Shown piece by piece: positions 1 through 8,984 of a stretch of 34,268 nucleotides of DNA (the stretch's first letter is position 1; each line of letters opens with the position of its first letter). Under the pieces are notes generated by a model. It ran no database searches and had not been told where the DNA came from. It saw only the letters and a list, made by a program, of their open reading frames with translations. The DNA is from Alphaproteobacteria bacterium. Lineage in GTDB: Bacteria > Pseudomonadota > Alphaproteobacteria > UBA828. The stretch is taken from positions 1 to 34,268 of the forward strand of contig JAJDXK010000155.1 of assembly GCA_022823305.1 (NCBI GenBank). Direction: 5' to 3'. Position numbers and translations under genes: made by a program.

Positions 1-86
1 GCCAGCGCGGCCTCGGGCAGCGCCTGCTTGCGCTCCGCGACGTGGCGCCGCTTGTCGGCGCAGATCCTGGCGAGCACGTCGCTCAT
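1..86 (-). CDS. trpC: Indole-3-glycerol phosphate synthase, N-terminal fragment
   Basis: Only the first 28 codons are in the window; the rest lies beyond the left edge. The visible N-terminus begins [20 protein letters not shown], which matches the start of TrpC proteins (an ICADKR-type helix ahead of the barrel). TrpC closes the indole ring in tryptophan synthesis, converting CdRP to indole-3-glycerol phosphate. Its ATG overlaps the trpD stop codon in an ATGA arrangement, so the two genes are translationally coupled and co-transcribed. Identification rests on a short stretch plus the trpD neighbour. Confidence 0.8.
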   Translation of the reverse strand, partial: MSDVLARICADKRRHVAERKQALPEAAL

Positions 87-1141
87 CGGCCGCCGGCCCC
101 TTGCGCCTCGGCAGGCGCGCCCCGCCCGCTGATCTCGACCAGCCGGTCGAGCACGGCGCGTGCGCCGCCGCCGTCGATGGCTGCGGCCGCCTGCGCTGCG
201 CCTTCGCGCAGGTCGCGGGCGCGGCCGGCGACGACCAGCGCGGCTGCGCTGTTGAGCAGCACGATGTCGCGGGCCGGGCCGGGCTCGCCGGCCAGCACTG
301 CGCCGACGATGGCGGCGTTGGCTTGCGCATCGCCTCCCTTGAGGTCCTCGGGCCGGGCGCGCGGCAGGCCGGCATCCTCCGGCGTCACCTCGAAGCGGCG
401 GATCGCGCCTCCGTCGAGTTCCACGACCGTCGACGGCCCCGTGGTGGTGAGTTCGTCGGCGCCGTTGCTGCCGTGGACGACCCAGACCCTCTCGGAGCCC
501 AGATTGCGCAGCACCTCGGCCATGTGCATGGTCCACCCGGCGTCGAACACGCCGATGAGCTGGCGTTTCGCGCCGGCGGGGTTGGAGAGCGGGCCGAGCA
601 GGTTGAAGACGGTGCGCGTGCCGAGCTCGATGCGGGTGGGCCCGACGTGGCGCATGGCGCCATGGTGGCGCGGCGCCATGAGGAAGCCGATCCCTGCCTC
701 CCACAGGCAGGCGCGGACGAGGGCCATGTCGGCGTCGATGGTGACGCCGAGCGCGGCCAGAAGGTCGGCCGAGCCCGAGCGCGACGAGAGCGCCCGGTTG
801 CCGTGCTTGGCGACCGGCACGCCGCAGCCCGCCGCCACCAGCGCCGCGGCGGTCGAGATGTTGAAGGTGCCCTTGGCGTCGCCGCCGGTGCCGCAGGTGT
901 CGATGGCGCCTTCAGGCGCGTCGAGGCTCAGCGCACGGGCGCGCATCGCCTGGGCGCCGCCGGTGATCTCGTCCACGGTCTCGCCCCGCACCCGGAGCGC
1001 CATGAGGAAGCCGCCCATCTGCGCGGGCGTCGCCTCGCCCTCCATCATCGCGTCGAAGGCAGCCCGCGACTCCTCGACCGAGAGCGCCGCGCCGCTCGCG
1101 ACGCGCCCGATGAGCGCCTTGAAGTCGGTGGTATCGGTCAT
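83..1141 (-). CDS. trpD: Anthranilate phosphoribosyltransferase
   Basis: This 352-residue protein transfers a phosphoribosyl group from PRPP to anthranilate, the second committed step of tryptophan synthesis, in the cytoplasm. It has the glycosyltransferase family 3 layout: a helical N-terminal domain followed by the CGTGGD phosphate-binding loop (residues 83-88) and the KHGNR motif (112-116). Length is normal for TrpD. The reading frame stays open for 56 codons upstream, but the [10 protein letters not shown] start fits family N-termini, so position 1141 was chosen. The gene precedes trpC with a 4-base overlap. trpE and trpG are not next to it and must lie elsewhere. Confidence 0.95.
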   Translation of the reverse strand: MTDTTDFKALIGRVASGAALSVEESRAAFDAMMEGEATPAQMGGFLMALRVRGETVDEITGGAQAMRARALSLDAPEGAIDTCGTGGDAKGTFNISTAAALVAAGCGVPVAKHGNRALSSRSGSADLLAALGVTIDADMALVRACLWEAGIGFLMAPRHHGAMRHVGPTRIELGTRTVFNLLGPLSNPAGAKRQLIGVFDAGWTMHMAEVLRNLGSERVWVVHGSNGADELTTTGPSTVVELDGGAIRRFEVTPEDAGLPRARPEDLKGGDAQANAAIVGAVLAGEPGPARDIVLLNSAAALVVAGRARDLREGAAQAAAAIDGGGARAVLDRLVEISGRGAPAEAQGAGGR

Positions 1142-1171
1142 GGAGGTCAGAGGCCCGCTCGCTCGCGCACC

Positions 1172-1237
1172 GGCCGGCGGGCGCGCCGGCCTGCCGGATG
1201 CGCATGGTGTTATAGCCGGTTCTCGGCGAAACGCCAT
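1172..1237 (-). promoter_or_regulatory. Possible trpDC promoter and leader hairpin
   Basis: Between divergent trpD and the methyltransferase, the minus strand carries TATAAC (1209-1214) as a possible -10 box, with only a poor -35 at about 1232-1237. Downstream of it, still before the trpD start, lies a 7-bp inverted repeat with a 6-base loop (1172-1191, GGCCGGC/GCCGGCC). A promoter is needed here because trpD is the first gene of its strand run, but both elements are weak in such GC-rich DNA. No leader peptide rich in tryptophan codons was recognised. Confidence 0.2.
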
Positions 1238-1329
1238 GCGGCGTCCGCACGCGCCCTTGACCGTGCGGGCGAGAGAGCCGACATCTCGGGCGTGAGCGAC
1301 GAGCCCCACACGATCCTGACGGCGCGACC

Positions 1330-1947
1330 ATGAGCGCCGGCGACGCGCGGGCGACCTATCGCCGCATCGCGCCCTTCTACGACTTTCTCGACGCGCCCTT
1401 CGAGCGCAGCCGCTACGCGCCGCTGCGGGGCGGGCTCTTCGCCGGGCTCGAGGGGCGAATCCTCGACGCCGGCATCGGTACCGGCCGCAACATCCCGCAC
1501 TATCCCGCCGGCGCCGAGGTGGTGGGCATCGACCTCTCGACTGCGATGCTGGCGCGCGCCCGGCGGCGGCGCGATGAACTCGGCCGCGCCGTGCCGCTGG
1601 CGGCGATGGACGTGCTGCGGACCGCCTTTTCCGACTCGAGCTTCGACGCCGTGGTCGCGAGCTTCGTCTTCTGCGTGATCGGCGCCGAGCAACAGCGGCC
1701 GGCGCTCGCCGAGCTCGCGCGCATCGTCAGGCCCGGCGGCGAGATCCGCCTGCTCGACTACTCCTGGTCGGCCCAGCCCTGGCGGCGTTTCGTGATGCGC
1801 CTGTGGATGCCCTGGGTGCGCTGGGCCTACGGCGCGGACTTCGGCCGCGACACCTGGCGCCACGTCGAGCCCGCCGGCCTCGTTCTGGCGGAGAACCGCT
1901 TCCTGATCGACGACGTGGTGCGCTACGTGGTCGCGCGCCGTCCCTGA
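1330..1947 (+). CDS. Class I SAM-dependent methyltransferase (UbiE/PmtA-like)
   Basis: A 205-residue Rossmann-fold methyltransferase. Motif [10 protein letters not shown], is at residues 46-54 and the acidic residue that usually binds the SAM ribose is D68 in VVGIDLS. The N-terminal [12 protein letters not shown] stretch is typical of the UbiE/COQ5 and phospholipid N-methyltransferase group, so a quinone or a phospholipid headgroup is a possible substrate, but nothing in the sequence fixes this. It stands alone: divergent from trpD and convergent with ppiD, with only 9 bases between the two stop codons. It interrupts what is usually a direct ppiD-trpDC neighbourhood. No strong ribosome binding site precedes the ATG. 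Confidence 0.8.
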   Translation: MSAGDARATYRRIAPFYDFLDAPFERSRYAPLRGGLFAGLEGRILDAGIGTGRNIPHYPAGAEVVGIDLSTAMLARARRRRDELGRAVPLAAMDVLRTAFSDSSFDAVVASFVFCVIGAEQQRPALAELARIVRPGGEIRLLDYSWSAQPWRRFVMRLWMPWVRWAYGADFGRDTWRHVEPAGLVLAENRFLIDDVVRYVVARRP

Positions 1948-1956
1948 CCCGGTGGC

Positions 1957-3861
1957 TCAGTTGCGCGGCGCGAAGAGCGCGCCGAGCGTGCCCTCGTTGA
2001 CCGAAATCTGGTGGCGGCGGTAGAGCGCGGCGCGGTAGCTATCGGTGACGTCGCTGCGCCAGGCACGGGCGAGCTGGTCGCGGATGCGGTTGCGCTCGTC
2101 GCTGGAGGTATCCCGGCCGGCGTCGTCGATGCCGGTGAGCACGGCGACGCCCCAGCCTCCCGGCGTCTGCGCGACGATCGGCTCGCCCGCGCCCTCCGAC
2201 GCCTCGAACAGACCCTGGATCAGCGGGAAGGAGGCGTTCGTCCCGGCGTTGCTGCCGTCGCGCCGCACGCCCTCCAGGGTCGTCACGCTGAAGCCCGCGT
2301 CGCGCGCGGCCTCGCGCAGCCCCTCGCCGGCCCTGACGCGGTCGGCCAGCACGCCCGCCACCCGCTCGGCCGCCTCGTTCTCCGCGTCGCGCACGAGCGC
2401 GGCGCGCACGTCGCTCCGCACCTCCGCCAGCGGCCGCGGCGCGGGCTCGTCGACCGCATCCACCCGCAGGATCAGGTAGCTCCCGTCGGCGAGCTCGGTG
2501 AGGTGGGATTCGCGCCCCTCCTCGGTGCGGAACAGGAGCTCCAGCACGTCGTCGCGCCCGGCGAGGTCGGCCAGCACCGGCGCGCCGCTGCGGTCGAGGC
2601 CGTTGCTGGTGACGTCGAGCAGCATCACGGGCTCGACGCCCACCACGGCGGCCCCCTGCTCCAGCGAGGCGCCGCCGCCGAGCTCGTCCTCGAGCACGGT
2701 CGACAGCCGGAACAGCCCGGCGCCCGCGAGATCGAGCGCCATCTCGTCGTGCAGCGACTGCCGCACCTCCTCGAAGCCCTGGCGCCGCGCCGCGACGACC
2801 TCGTTCACCTTGAAGAGATGCCAGCCGAAGGCAGTCTGGACCGGGTCGCTGACCGAGCCCTCGGAGAGGCCGAAGACCGCCTCCCGCGCGACCTGCAGGG
2901 GGCCGGCGGCCTCGAAGTCGGCGATGGTGGTGACGCTGGCGCCGCGCCGCTCGAGATCGGCGGCGACGGCCGCGAAGTCCTCGCCCTGCGCCAGCCTGTT
3001 GGCTGCCTCGCGGATCAGCGCCTCCTCCCGGGCGTTGATCTGGCTCACGGCGCGGCGCTCGGGCAGGTCGAACTCGTCGATCCGCGCCTCGTACTCGGCG
3101 TAGACGTCGTCGTCGCTCAGCTCGATCTCCGAGACCAGGGCCTCGGCGGCGAGCTGCACGACCACCGCGCTGCGCCGCTCGGGCGCCATGAAGGCGCTTG
3201 AATTCTCCTCGTAGTAGGCCTCGATGGCGGCCTCGTCCGGCTGCGTGATCCCGCCGATGCCGCGCGCCTGCACCAGCGCGAGCTCGGCGCTGCGCTCCTC
3301 GGCGCGGAAGCGGTGGACCGCCCCGGCCAGCGCCTCCGGGACCGGGCGGTCGCTCCCGATGGTGCCGATGAGCTGCTCGCGCAGCAGATCGACGCGGATC
3401 AGGTCCTCGTACTCGCCCCGGGTCATGTTGTTGCGCTCGAGGACGAGGTCGTAGAGCTCGGGGTCGAAGACGCCCTGCTCGTTGGCGAAGGCGGGCGCGC
3501 TCTCGAGCTCCCGCATCACGCTCACGTCGGCGGCGCGGAGCCCGAGCGTATTCGCCTCGGCGTCCAGCAGGTACTCGCGGACGAGCATGTTGAGCACCCG
3601 GCCCGTGAGCCCGGCCCGGTGCGCCTCCTCGCGGGTGAGGTCGGGGCGGCCGGAGCGCTCCCGCTCCTGCTGAAGGGCGCGCTGGAACTGGCGGTCGAAG
3701 AGGACCGTCGGCACGTCGACATCGCCCACCGTCGCGACCGCGGCGCGGCTCCCGCCGGTGAACACGTCGTTGATGCCCCAGGCACCGAAGCTCAGCGCCA
3801 GGACGATGATGACGCCGCGGGCCGCCCACGTCTTGGTGGCCTTGCGCATGGATTGCAGCAT
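1957..3861 (-). CDS. ppiD: PpiD/SurA-type periplasmic peptidyl-prolyl isomerase
   Basis: A 634-residue membrane-anchored folding factor. The N-terminus has basic residues and one transmembrane segment (about residues 14-34, WAARGVIIVLALSFGAWGIN), then a SurA_N-like helical chaperone domain, and a parvulin-type PPIase domain at about residues 268-370 ending in the typical AFGWHLFKV. A second, less conserved region follows. The family helps newly exported proteins leave the Sec channel and fold in the periplasm. An upstream extension of 116 codons is open but is ordinary GC-rich read-through; MLQSMRKATKTW matches family starts, and MRK at 3849 is an alternative. It is divergent from tpiA, as in many alphaproteobacteria. 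Confidence 0.9.
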   Translation of the reverse strand: MLQSMRKATKTWAARGVIIVLALSFGAWGINDVFTGGSRAAVATVGDVDVPTVLFDRQFQRALQQERERSGRPDLTREEAHRAGLTGRVLNMLVREYLLDAEANTLGLRAADVSVMRELESAPAFANEQGVFDPELYDLVLERNNMTRGEYEDLIRVDLLREQLIGTIGSDRPVPEALAGAVHRFRAEERSAELALVQARGIGGITQPDEAAIEAYYEENSSAFMAPERRSAVVVQLAAEALVSEIELSDDDVYAEYEARIDEFDLPERRAVSQINAREEALIREAANRLAQGEDFAAVAADLERRGASVTTIADFEAAGPLQVAREAVFGLSEGSVSDPVQTAFGWHLFKVNEVVAARRQGFEEVRQSLHDEMALDLAGAGLFRLSTVLEDELGGGASLEQGAAVVGVEPVMLLDVTSNGLDRSGAPVLADLAGRDDVLELLFRTEEGRESHLTELADGSYLILRVDAVDEPAPRPLAEVRSDVRAALVRDAENEAAERVAGVLADRVRAGEGLREAARDAGFSVTTLEGVRRDGSNAGTNASFPLIQGLFEASEGAGEPIVAQTPGGWGVAVLTGIDDAGRDTSSDERNRIRDQLARAWRSDVTDSYRAALYRRHQISVNEGTLGALFAPRN

Positions 3862-3922
3862 CTCGGGACCCGCCGCGTGGTGGAACCGCGCCCGCGCCCC
3901 TGCCGGGCGCGCGCTGCGCCGG

Positions 3923-3952
3923 ATAATAGGAGCGCCCGTGTGCAGCGGGCAA
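3923..3952 (-). promoter_or_regulatory. Putative sigma-70 promoter for ppiD
   Basis: On the minus strand TTGCCC (3947-3952) and TATTAT (3923-3928) are separated by 18 bases, matching the -35 and -10 consensus at 4/6 and 5/6 positions. Transcription would begin near 3916, leaving a leader of about 55 bases before ppiD. The same AT-rich spot also reads GATAAT on the plus strand (3922-3927), so it could serve divergent tpiA instead or as well. Confidence 0.35.
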
Positions 3953-4104
3953 CACGGAAGCTGCGGCGCCCCCCGTCCTGTCCCGACCCGCCGGCGCGTC
4001 TGGCCCCCCGGCGCGGGCCGTGATAGAGCAGGGCGGCCCCGCGGCGACGACCGCCCCCGCCCCGGAGGCCCGTGACCCAGCAGCTGCGAACGCCGCGACG
4101 CACC

Positions 4105-4875
4105 ATGACGCCCGCCTCCCGGTCCCGCCGGCCGCTCCTGATCGCCAACTGGAAGATGAACGGCCTCCACGCCGACGGGATCGAGCGCGCCCGGGCGCTG
4201 GCGGCCCATGTGGGCGGCGCCGAGGCCATCGACGGCGATATCGTCGTCTGCCCGCCGGCGACGCTGCTCTTCGCGCTCCGCGCCGTGTTCGCGGGCTCAG
4301 GCGTGGCGCTCGGCGGGCAGGACTGCCATGCCCAGGCGGAGGGCGCCCACACCGGCGACGTGAGCGCGCCCATGCTCTCCGACGCCGGCTGCAGCCACGT
4401 CATCGTCGGTCACTCCGAGCGCCGCGCCGGCCACGGCGAGGGGGACGAGCAGGTGGCGGCCAAGGCGGCTGCGGCGCATGCGGCGGGTCTCACGGCCATC
4501 GTCTGCGTCGGCGAGAGTGCTGCCGACCGCGACGCGGGCCACGCACTCACCGTGATCGGCCGCCAGGTCGGGGGCTCGCTGCCCGAGGGCGCCGCGCCGG
4601 CCAACACCGTGGTCGCCTACGAGCCGGTCTGGGCCATCGGCACGGGCCGGACGCCGGGCCCGGCCGACATCGAGGCGGCGCACCGGCAGGTCCGGGCCGG
4701 CTGGGAGCGGCGATTTTCGGGAGGCGGCGACGCGCTCCGCGTGCTATATGGCGGCTCCGTCTCGGCACGGAACGCGGGGGAGATCCTGGCCGTGCCGGGC
4801 GTCGACGGCGTACTGGTGGGCGGCGCCAGCCTGTCCGCGGACGCGTTCTGGCAGATCTGCCAGGCGTGCCGCTGA
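4105..4875 (+). CDS. tpiA: Triosephosphate isomerase
   Basis: A 256-residue cytoplasmic TIM barrel that interconverts dihydroxyacetone phosphate and glyceraldehyde 3-phosphate in glycolysis and gluconeogenesis. Catalytic residues are in place: N15 and K17 in ANWKMNG, H103 in VGHSERR, and E173 in YEPVWAIGTG; the phosphate-gripping YGGSV loop is near the C-terminus. The family's usual start is a few residues before the NWKMNG motif, so the ATG at 4105 was preferred. A GTG at 4072 in the same frame has a GGAGG only 3 bases ahead and would add 11 residues. It heads the tpiA-secG-pyrG-kdsA block. Confidence 0.95.
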   Translation: MTPASRSRRPLLIANWKMNGLHADGIERARALAAHVGGAEAIDGDIVVCPPATLLFALRAVFAGSGVALGGQDCHAQAEGAHTGDVSAPMLSDAGCSHVIVGHSERRAGHGEGDEQVAAKAAAAHAAGLTAIVCVGESAADRDAGHALTVIGRQVGGSLPEGAAPANTVVAYEPVWAIGTGRTPGPADIEAAHRQVRAGWERRFSGGGDALRVLYGGSVSARNAGEILAVPGVDGVLVGGASLSADAFWQICQACR

Positions 4876-4906
4876 ACCCGTCCGGGAGCGAAGACGAGGA
4901 ACGCAG

Positions 4907-5278
4907 GTGGAAACGATCCTGCTCGTGGTCCTGATCATCATCGCGGTGGCGATGATCGGCCTCGTGCTGCTGCAGCGGAGCGAGGGCGGCGCGCTCGGCA
5001 TCGGCGGGCCTGGCGCGATGTTCTCCGCGCGCGGCACCGCCAGCCTGCTGACCCGGGCCACCGCGGCGCTGGCGGCGGCCTTCATGATCCTGAGTCTGGT
5101 GCTGGCGATCCTCTCCGGCGGCTGGACCGAGCGCGAATCGGTGCTGGACACCGTGGAGGAGGACCCGCTGGCGGTGGAGACCGAGGCGCTGCCGCTGCCG
5201 GGCGAGCTCGACCTGCCCACCGACATCGAGCCGCTGGACCTGCCCGACGAGCGCACGGCCGCCCCCCGCGCCGAGTGA
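4907..5278 (+). CDS. secG: Protein translocase subunit SecG
   Basis: A 123-residue inner-membrane protein that assists the SecYE translocon. It has the two SecG transmembrane segments (about residues 3-23 and 50-72) joined by the family loop VLLQRSEGGALGIG, followed by an acidic, proline- and leucine-rich cytoplasmic tail. The start is a GTG at 4907, preceded by GAGGA with a 6-base gap; the open frame continues upstream inside tpiA but that part has no SecG character. The gene sits 31 bases after tpiA and ahead of pyrG, the common alphaproteobacterial order. Confidence 0.9.
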   Translation: METILLVVLIIIAVAMIGLVLLQRSEGGALGIGGPGAMFSARGTASLLTRATAALAAAFMILSLVLAILSGGWTERESVLDTVEEDPLAVETEALPLPGELDLPTDIEPLDLPDERTAAPRAE

Positions 5279-5403
5279 GGCGCAGGGCCTTCCCGGCTGC
5301 GCTCCGGGCCGCCGCAGGGGCGGGTGTGGCCGGCACGACACACTGAAAGAATTTGCGCCGGCGGGTGGTGGCGACTCGGCCTCGTTTGCTAGGGTAAGGG
5401 TCC

Positions 5404-7032
5404 ATGACGCGGTACATCTTCGTCACCGGCGGCGTGGTGTCCTCCCTCGGCAAGGGACTCGCTTCGGCAGCGCTCGGCGCGCTCCTGCAGGCGCGCGGCT
5501 ACCGCGTGCGGCTGCGCAAGTTCGACCCCTACCTCAACGTCGATCCGGGCACCATGAGCCCCTTCCAGCACGGCGAGGTCTACGTCACCGACGACGGCGC
5601 CGAGACCGACCTCGACCTCGGCCACTACGAGCGCTTCACCGGCGTGCCGTCCCGGCGCTCCGACAGCGTCACCGCGGGCCAGATCTACCAGACCGTGATC
5701 GCGAAGGAGCGGCGCGGCGATTACCTCGGCGGCACCGTGCAGGTGATCCCCCACGTCACCGACGCGATCAAGGACGCGATCGTGCGCGAGAGCGACGGCG
5801 CCGACTTCGTGCTGGTCGAGATCGGCGGCACCGTGGGCGACATCGAGGGCCTGCCCTTCTACGAATCGATCCGCCAGTTCGCCTACGAGCAGGGCCGCGA
5901 CAACGTGATGTTCGTCCACCTCACGCTGGTGCCCTATATCGAGACCGCCGGCGAGCTCAAGACCAAGCCGACCCAGCACTCGGTGAAGGAGCTGCGCAGC
6001 ATCGGCATCGCGCCCGATCTGCTGCTCTGCCGCGCGAGCCGGCCGATCCCCGAGTCCGAGCGCCGCAAGATCGCGCTCTTCTGCAACGTGCGCGAGGACT
6101 GCGTGATCGCGGCGACCGACGTGGAGACCATCTACGAGGTGCCGCTGAGCTATCACGCCCAGGGCTTCGACACCCAGGTCATGCGCTACTTCGGCATCGA
6201 TGACGCGCCGGCGCCGAGGCTTTCCGGCTGGGAGGAGATCGTCCGGCGCACGCTCTCGCCCGAGGGCGAGGTGGCGATCGCCGTGGTCGGCAAGTACACG
6301 GGCCTGCGCGACGCCTACAAGTCGCTCTTCGAGGCGCTCACCCACGGCGGGGTCGCCAACAGCGTGCGCGTCGACACGCGCTGGATCGAGGCCGACGAGA
6401 TCGAGGAGAACGGCACCGCCGGCGCCCTGGAATCGGTGCACGGCATCCTGGTGCCCGGCGGCTTCGGCGAGCGCGGCGTGCCGGGCAAGATCGCCGCCGT
6501 GAAGTACGCCCGCACCCGCGGGGTGCCCTATTTCGGCATCTGCTTCGGCATGCAGCTCGCGGTGATCGAGACCGCGCGCAACGTCGCCGGCATCGAAGGC
6601 GCCGGCTCCACCGAGTTCGGCCCCTGCGACGACCCGGTGATCGGGCTGATGACCGAGTGGAACCGCAACGGCCTGGTGGAGCGCCGCAACGCCGGCGACA
6701 ACCTGGGCGGGACCATGCGCCTCGGCGCCTACGAGGCCGTGCTGGCGGAGGGCAGCCGGGTGCGCTCGGTCTACGGCAGGGCGCGGATCTCGGAGCGCCA
6801 CCGCCACCGCTACGAGATGAACAGCGCCTACTGCGAGCGGCTGGGCGAGGCCGGCATGCAGGTGGCGGCTCTCTCGCCCGACGGGGCCCTGCCCGAGATC
6901 GTCGAGCGTCCCGACCACCCCTGGTTCGTGGGCGTCCAGTTCCACCCCGAGCTCACCTCGCGCCCCTTCGAGCCGCACCCGCTCTTCGCCTCCTTCATCG
7001 AGGCGGCGGTGAGGCAGGCGCGGCTGGTGTGA
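5404..7032 (+). CDS. pyrG: CTP synthase
   Basis: A 542-residue two-domain enzyme that aminates UTP to CTP using ATP and glutamine. The N-terminal synthetase domain starts [18 protein letters not shown], containing the P-loop-like ATP site, and continues with the invariant [20 protein letters not shown] region. The C-terminal class I glutamine amidotransferase domain carries the nucleophile C380 in GICFGMQ and the H514/E516 pair in FHPEL. Length is standard. An AAGGG ribosome binding site precedes the ATG. The 125 bases between secG and pyrG hold no recognisable gene or T-tract terminator. kdsA follows within 8 bases. Confidence 0.98.
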   Translation: MTRYIFVTGGVVSSLGKGLASAALGALLQARGYRVRLRKFDPYLNVDPGTMSPFQHGEVYVTDDGAETDLDLGHYERFTGVPSRRSDSVTAGQIYQTVIAKERRGDYLGGTVQVIPHVTDAIKDAIVRESDGADFVLVEIGGTVGDIEGLPFYESIRQFAYEQGRDNVMFVHLTLVPYIETAGELKTKPTQHSVKELRSIGIAPDLLLCRASRPIPESERRKIALFCNVREDCVIAATDVETIYEVPLSYHAQGFDTQVMRYFGIDDAPAPRLSGWEEIVRRTLSPEGEVAIAVVGKYTGLRDAYKSLFEALTHGGVANSVRVDTRWIEADEIEENGTAGALESVHGILVPGGFGERGVPGKIAAVKYARTRGVPYFGICFGMQLAVIETARNVAGIEGAGSTEFGPCDDPVIGLMTEWNRNGLVERRNAGDNLGGTMRLGAYEAVLAEGSRVRSVYGRARISERHRHRYEMNSAYCERLGEAGMQVAALSPDGALPEIVERPDHPWFVGVQFHPELTSRPFEPHPLFASFIEAAVRQARLV

Positions 7033-7039
7033 GGGCGAT

Positions 7040-7879
7040 GTGAGCGCAGCGCCGGCCCCGGGCCGGGTGGCGATCGGCGACTTCGAGGTGGGCAACGACC
7101 TGCCGCTCGCGCTCATCGCCGGCCCCTGCGCCATCGAGGGACGCGACCACGCGCTTCGCGTGTCGGAGACGCTGGTGGAGATGACAGCGGCGCGCGGCGT
7201 GCCCTTCGTCTACAAGAGCTCCTTCGACAAGGCGAACCGCACCTCGGGGCAGAGCCCGCGCGGCATCGGCATGGACGAGGGCCTCGCCATCCTGCAGGCG
7301 GTGCGCGCGGCCCACGGCTGCCCGGTGCTGACCGACGTGCACCTGCCCGAACAGTGCGCAGGCGTGGCGCAGGCGGTGGACGTGCTGCAGATACCCGCCT
7401 TCCTCTGCCGCCAGACCGACCTGCTGCTGACGGCGGCGGCCACGGCGAAGCCGGTCAACGTGAAAAAGGGCCAGTTCCTGGCACCCTGGGACATGGCCCA
7501 CGTGGTGGCGAAGATCACCGGCGCCGGCAACCGCCGCGTGCTGGTGTGCGAGCGGGGTGCTGCCTTCGGCTACAACACCCTGGTCTCGGACATGCGCAGC
7601 CTGCCGCAGCTGGCCGAGACCGGCTGCCCGGTGGTGTTCGACGCGACCCACTCGGTGCAGCAGCCGGGCGGGCGCGGCGCGGCGAGCGGAGGCGAGCGCC
7701 GGTTCGTGCCGGTGCTGGCGCGGGCCGCGGTCGCGGTCGGCGTCGCCGCGCTCTTCATGGAGACCCACCCGGAGCCGGACGCGGCGCCCTCCGACGGCCC
7801 CAACATGGTACCCTTGGACGAGATGCCGGCGCTGCTGGACCGCCTGCTCGCCTTCGACGAGCTGGCCAAGAAAACCTGA
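7040..7879 (+). CDS. kdsA: 3-deoxy-8-phosphooctulonate (KDO-8-P) synthase, probably metal-dependent
   Basis: A 279-residue barrel enzyme that condenses phosphoenolpyruvate with arabinose 5-phosphate to make KDO 8-phosphate for lipopolysaccharide. Recognisable blocks are AGPCAIEG (C30), [37 protein letters not shown] and [10 protein letters not shown]30 occupies the position that is Asn in the metal-independent E. coli enzyme, so this belongs to the class that binds a divalent metal through Cys, His, Glu and Asp. The start is a GTG nested in ATGTGA, 8 bases after the pyrG stop, indicating coupling. In many relatives eno follows kdsA; here an aminotransferase does. Confidence 0.96.
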   Translation: MSAAPAPGRVAIGDFEVGNDLPLALIAGPCAIEGRDHALRVSETLVEMTAARGVPFVYKSSFDKANRTSGQSPRGIGMDEGLAILQAVRAAHGCPVLTDVHLPEQCAGVAQAVDVLQIPAFLCRQTDLLLTAAATAKPVNVKKGQFLAPWDMAHVVAKITGAGNRRVLVCERGAAFGYNTLVSDMRSLPQLAETGCPVVFDATHSVQQPGGRGAASGGERRFVPVLARAAVAVGVAALFMETHPEPDAAPSDGPNMVPLDEMPALLDRLLAFDELAKKT

Positions 7880-7890
7880 GGGAGCGAGCG

Positions 7891-8790
7891 ATGCCGCAAG
7901 GATGCGTGTTCATCGACGGCGAATACGTGACGCCCGAAGACGCCAGGATGTCGATCTTCGACATGGGCTTCGTCTGGAGCGACACCGTCTACGACGTAAC
8001 CTCGACCTGGGGCGGCTGGTTCTTCATGCTGGACGAGCACCTGGAGCGCTTCGCCCGCTCCTGCGCCGGCTTCCGGCTGGAGAACCCCCACGGCCCGGAC
8101 GAGATGCGCCGCATCCTCGCCGAATGCGTCGCGCGCAGCGGGCTCGAGAACTGCTACGTCAAGCTCCAGCTCACGCGCGGCGTCCTCAAGGACCATATCC
8201 GCGACCCGCGCCTCGGCGAGCCCGCGTTCGTGGCCTACGCCATCCCCTACGCCTGGATCTGGGGCGAGGAGAAGTGCCGCAACGGCGCCGCGCTCCACCT
8301 CAGCGGCGTCGAGCGGGTCTCGTCGAGGGCGATCGACGCCCGCTACAAGAACTACAACCGCGCGGACTTCGTGCAGGCCCGCTTCGAGGCCTACGACCAG
8401 GGCTGCGACGACGCCATCCTGGTGGGGGCCGACGGCGCGCTGACCGAGGGGCCGGGCTACAACATCTTCGTCGTCAAGGACGGCCGGGTGGCGACGCCGG
8501 ATAGCAACGTGCTGGAGGGCATCACCCGGCGCGCGGTGGCCGAGCTCTGCGACGAGGAGGGGATCCCCTACGCCTGCCGCCGGGTCGAGCCCGAGGAGCT
8601 GGGCGCGGCGGACGAGCTCTTCGCCAGCACCACCGCCGGCGGCGTGATGCCGGTGGTGCGGCTCGGCGACAGGCCCATCGGCAACGGCCACGCGGGGCTG
8701 CTCACCGGCCGCATCCAGTCGCGCTACTGGCGCAAGCGCGAGGAAGGCTGGCACGGCACCCGCGTGGAGGACATCCTCGAGGCCGCCTGA
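7891..8790 (+). CDS. Class IV PLP aminotransferase, (R)-amine transaminase-like
   Basis: A 299-residue fold-type IV aminotransferase (the BCAT and D-alanine aminotransferase superfamily). The PLP-binding lysine is K153 in RYKNYNR; LTEGPGYNIFVV and STTAGGVMPV are the cofactor and substrate-pocket motifs. The run SDTVYDVTSTW, the VKLQLTRG segment, the spacing to the lysine and the TTAGGVMP block read closer to fungal (R)-selective amine transaminases than to IlvE, whose motifs differ. True substrates cannot be read from sequence; a branched-chain or D-amino acid donor remains possible. It follows kdsA after 11 bases with a GAGGGA ribosome binding site, so it is probably co-transcribed with it. 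Confidence 0.85.
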   Translation: MPQGCVFIDGEYVTPEDARMSIFDMGFVWSDTVYDVTSTWGGWFFMLDEHLERFARSCAGFRLENPHGPDEMRRILAECVARSGLENCYVKLQLTRGVLKDHIRDPRLGEPAFVAYAIPYAWIWGEEKCRNGAALHLSGVERVSSRAIDARYKNYNRADFVQARFEAYDQGCDDAILVGADGALTEGPGYNIFVVKDGRVATPDSNVLEGITRRAVAELCDEEGIPYACRRVEPEELGAADELFASTTAGGVMPVVRLGDRPIGNGHAGLLTGRIQSRYWRKREEGWHGTRVEDILEAA

Positions 8791-8833
8791 GCGCCCCGCC
8801 GGCGCCGGCCTCGGGCGGCAGCCGGGCGCAGCA

Positions 8834-8942
8834 CCCCCACCTCACCCCGGCCCTCTCCTCCCCGGCGGGGAGGAGAGGGAGAAGAGGCGACGCCATCACG
8901 TTCCCCCTCCGCCTTCGGGGGAGGGGGACAGGGGGAGGTGGG
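8834..8942. repeat. Nested palindromic intergenic element
   Basis: This lies between convergent genes. A perfect 13-bp hairpin with a GGC loop occupies 8851-8879 (CCCTCTCCTCCCC and its complement). A second hairpin at 8903-8927 pairs CCCCCTCC with GGAGGGGG around a short GC/TTC loop. Both are enclosed by outer arms CCCACCT (8836-8842) and AGGTGGG (8936-8942). Similar C-rich palindromes are dispersed in many alphaproteobacterial genomes, so this is likely a REP- or MITE-like repeat. It may also stop transcription from both sides, although there is no T-tract. Confidence 0.6.
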
Positions 8943-8984
8943 CGCTCTTCGTGCTGCCGTGATCCGGTCAGGCCGGATCGTTCC

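Noticed and set aside
3862..4209. N-terminal extension of ppiD by 116 codons
   Set aside because: The extension is Arg/Gly/Pro-rich, runs into the divergent tpiA gene and would bury the signal/anchor segment inside the protein.
5279..5403. Possible intrinsic terminator between secG and pyrG
   Set aside because: A short CCCGG/CCGGG stem exists near 5294 but there is no T-tract, and the stem is within chance for this composition.
5389..7134. Minus-strand open frame of 581 codons opposite pyrG
   Set aside because: Antisense of a highly conserved CTP synthase; no start signal or domain.
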